Assembly (NCBI GenBank): GCA_029204225.1 | Contig: CM055108.1 | Span: forward strand, 19,129,779 to 19,193,778 | Direction: 5' to 3' | DNA: 64,000 nucleotides | DNA from: Diphasiastrum complanatum | Lineage: Eukaryota; Streptophyta; Lycopodiopsida; Lycopodiales; Lycopodiaceae | Shown: positions 63,415 to 64,000 of the stretch, one piece after another | How the letters are laid out: every line of letters begins with the position of its first letter | Position numbering within the stretch: position 1 is the stretch's first letter | Program-made: the position numbers and the translations under genes | Notes under the pieces: generated by a model | The model's input: only the letters and a program-made list of their open reading frames with translations | Databases searched by the model: none | What the model was told of the DNA's origin: nothing

Positions 63415-64000
63415 TCCATAGTTAAAGTTTTTGGATTAGCAAGCACAAGGAGCATTTGAGCTAAGTGATCGTCAATGCAAGAGTACCACGCCCGTGGTGC
63501 TTGCTTTAATCCATAGATAGCTTTGTTGAGCTTACACACAAGATGCTCTCTCCCTGACTCAATATATCCTTGAGGTTGTTCTAAATACACCTCTTCATTC
63601 AACACTCCATTAAGAAAAGCAGATTTAACGTCCATTTGCTGGATCTTCCAACCATAGAAAGTAGAAATAGCAATGATAGAATGTATGGTTACCATCTTAG
63701 CTACGGGTGCAAAGGTTTTCTCAAAATCAATACCTTCTTGCTGCTCAAATCCCCTCGCAACCAACCATGCTTTGTACTTGTTGAGTTGCCCATCTGTTCC
63801 ATATTTGATCTTATAAATCCATTTGCAAGTGATAGGCGTCTTACCATCAGGTAGCTCAACCAAGTTCCATGTCCTATTTTTTGATATGGCCTCCATTTCT
63901 GTTTCCATAGTTGCACGCCACTCCTTGTGTTCCTTTGCTTCATGAAAGGTTTTTGGTCCTTTGCATGAATGCCATTAGGCCTAGATTCATCTCTAACCTT
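63415..64000 (-). pseudogene. Copia D reverse transcriptase fragment
   Basis: The minus strand reads ISKNRTWNLVELPDGKTPIT, KWIYKIKYGTDGQLNKYKAW, KTFAPVAKMVTIHSIIAIST, QMDVKSAFLNGVLNEEVYLE and KLNKAIYGLKQAPRAWY, then ends near 63420 before YVDD. Open for over 160 codons, so less decayed than the others. The blocks differ from A and B families (QQMDVKSAFLNG; LKQAPRAWY), so this is a third copia lineage. It continues beyond the window. Confidence 0.9.

Overview
This window looks like nuclear DNA of a land plant with a large, repeat-rich genome. The evidence is dense nested LTR retrotransposons (Ty1/copia and Ty3/gypsy), long (TC)n/(GA)n arrays, spliced genes with GT-AG introns, and a nuclear gene for a thylakoid protein with a transit peptide. 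The mobile-element mix, including a transposase with a Cys/His-rich DNA-binding domain of a kind I associate with non-seed plants, makes a fern or similar plant plausible. That last step is inference; nothing seen fixes the species.

Layout, left to right. 1-1092: 3' remnant of copia family A (RT plus LTR piece). 1100-3434: minus-strand copia E, badly rearranged, meeting head to head the plus-strand copia B (3435-9887), the most complete B-family copy, with two LTRs, PBS, gag, protease, integrase, RT/RNase H and PPT, but many stops. 9888-14320: a candidate minus-strand LTR, sequence I cannot assign, and exon-like minus-strand fragments of an unrecognised gene. 14465-17002: decayed plus-strand DNA-transposon transposase. 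17005-18880: duplicated sequence and a large imperfectly palindromic AACCGT/GAGA minisatellite with two long (TC)n arrays. 20652-26302: minus-strand Ty3/gypsy element cut by a plus-strand LTR (family K). 28670-28912: compound GT/GA microsatellite.

30067-32832 is genic: three in-phase exon-like blocks of unknown function, then an intact 656-codon ORF encoding a protein with what looks like a BTB/POZ domain split by about 200 residues. 35269-42060 holds minus-strand copia fragments J, H and I, a GA array and two unrecognised decayed ORF clusters. 44855-47217 (minus) is the clearest host gene: a complete five-exon CURVATURE THYLAKOID 1 (CURT1/CAAD-domain) gene, 174 codons, every exon in phase.

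48180-64000 is a nest of elements. Copia F (49843-52815, with a solo K LTR inside its integrase) shares one LTR with a following gag copy G, which carries a small tRNA-like insertion with a 15-bp target duplication. G is cut by minus-strand copia C. A minus-strand gypsy-type gag is split by copia A (56649-61984), which has matching TTCTT duplications but has lost RT and RNase H, and whose integrase contains a 76-bp near-perfect palindrome. The window ends in a minus-strand copia RT fragment (D).

Only the CURT1 gene and the BTB-like ORF appear functional. Essentially all other coding sequence is decayed transposon. No rRNA gene, organellar gene or CRISPR array was seen.
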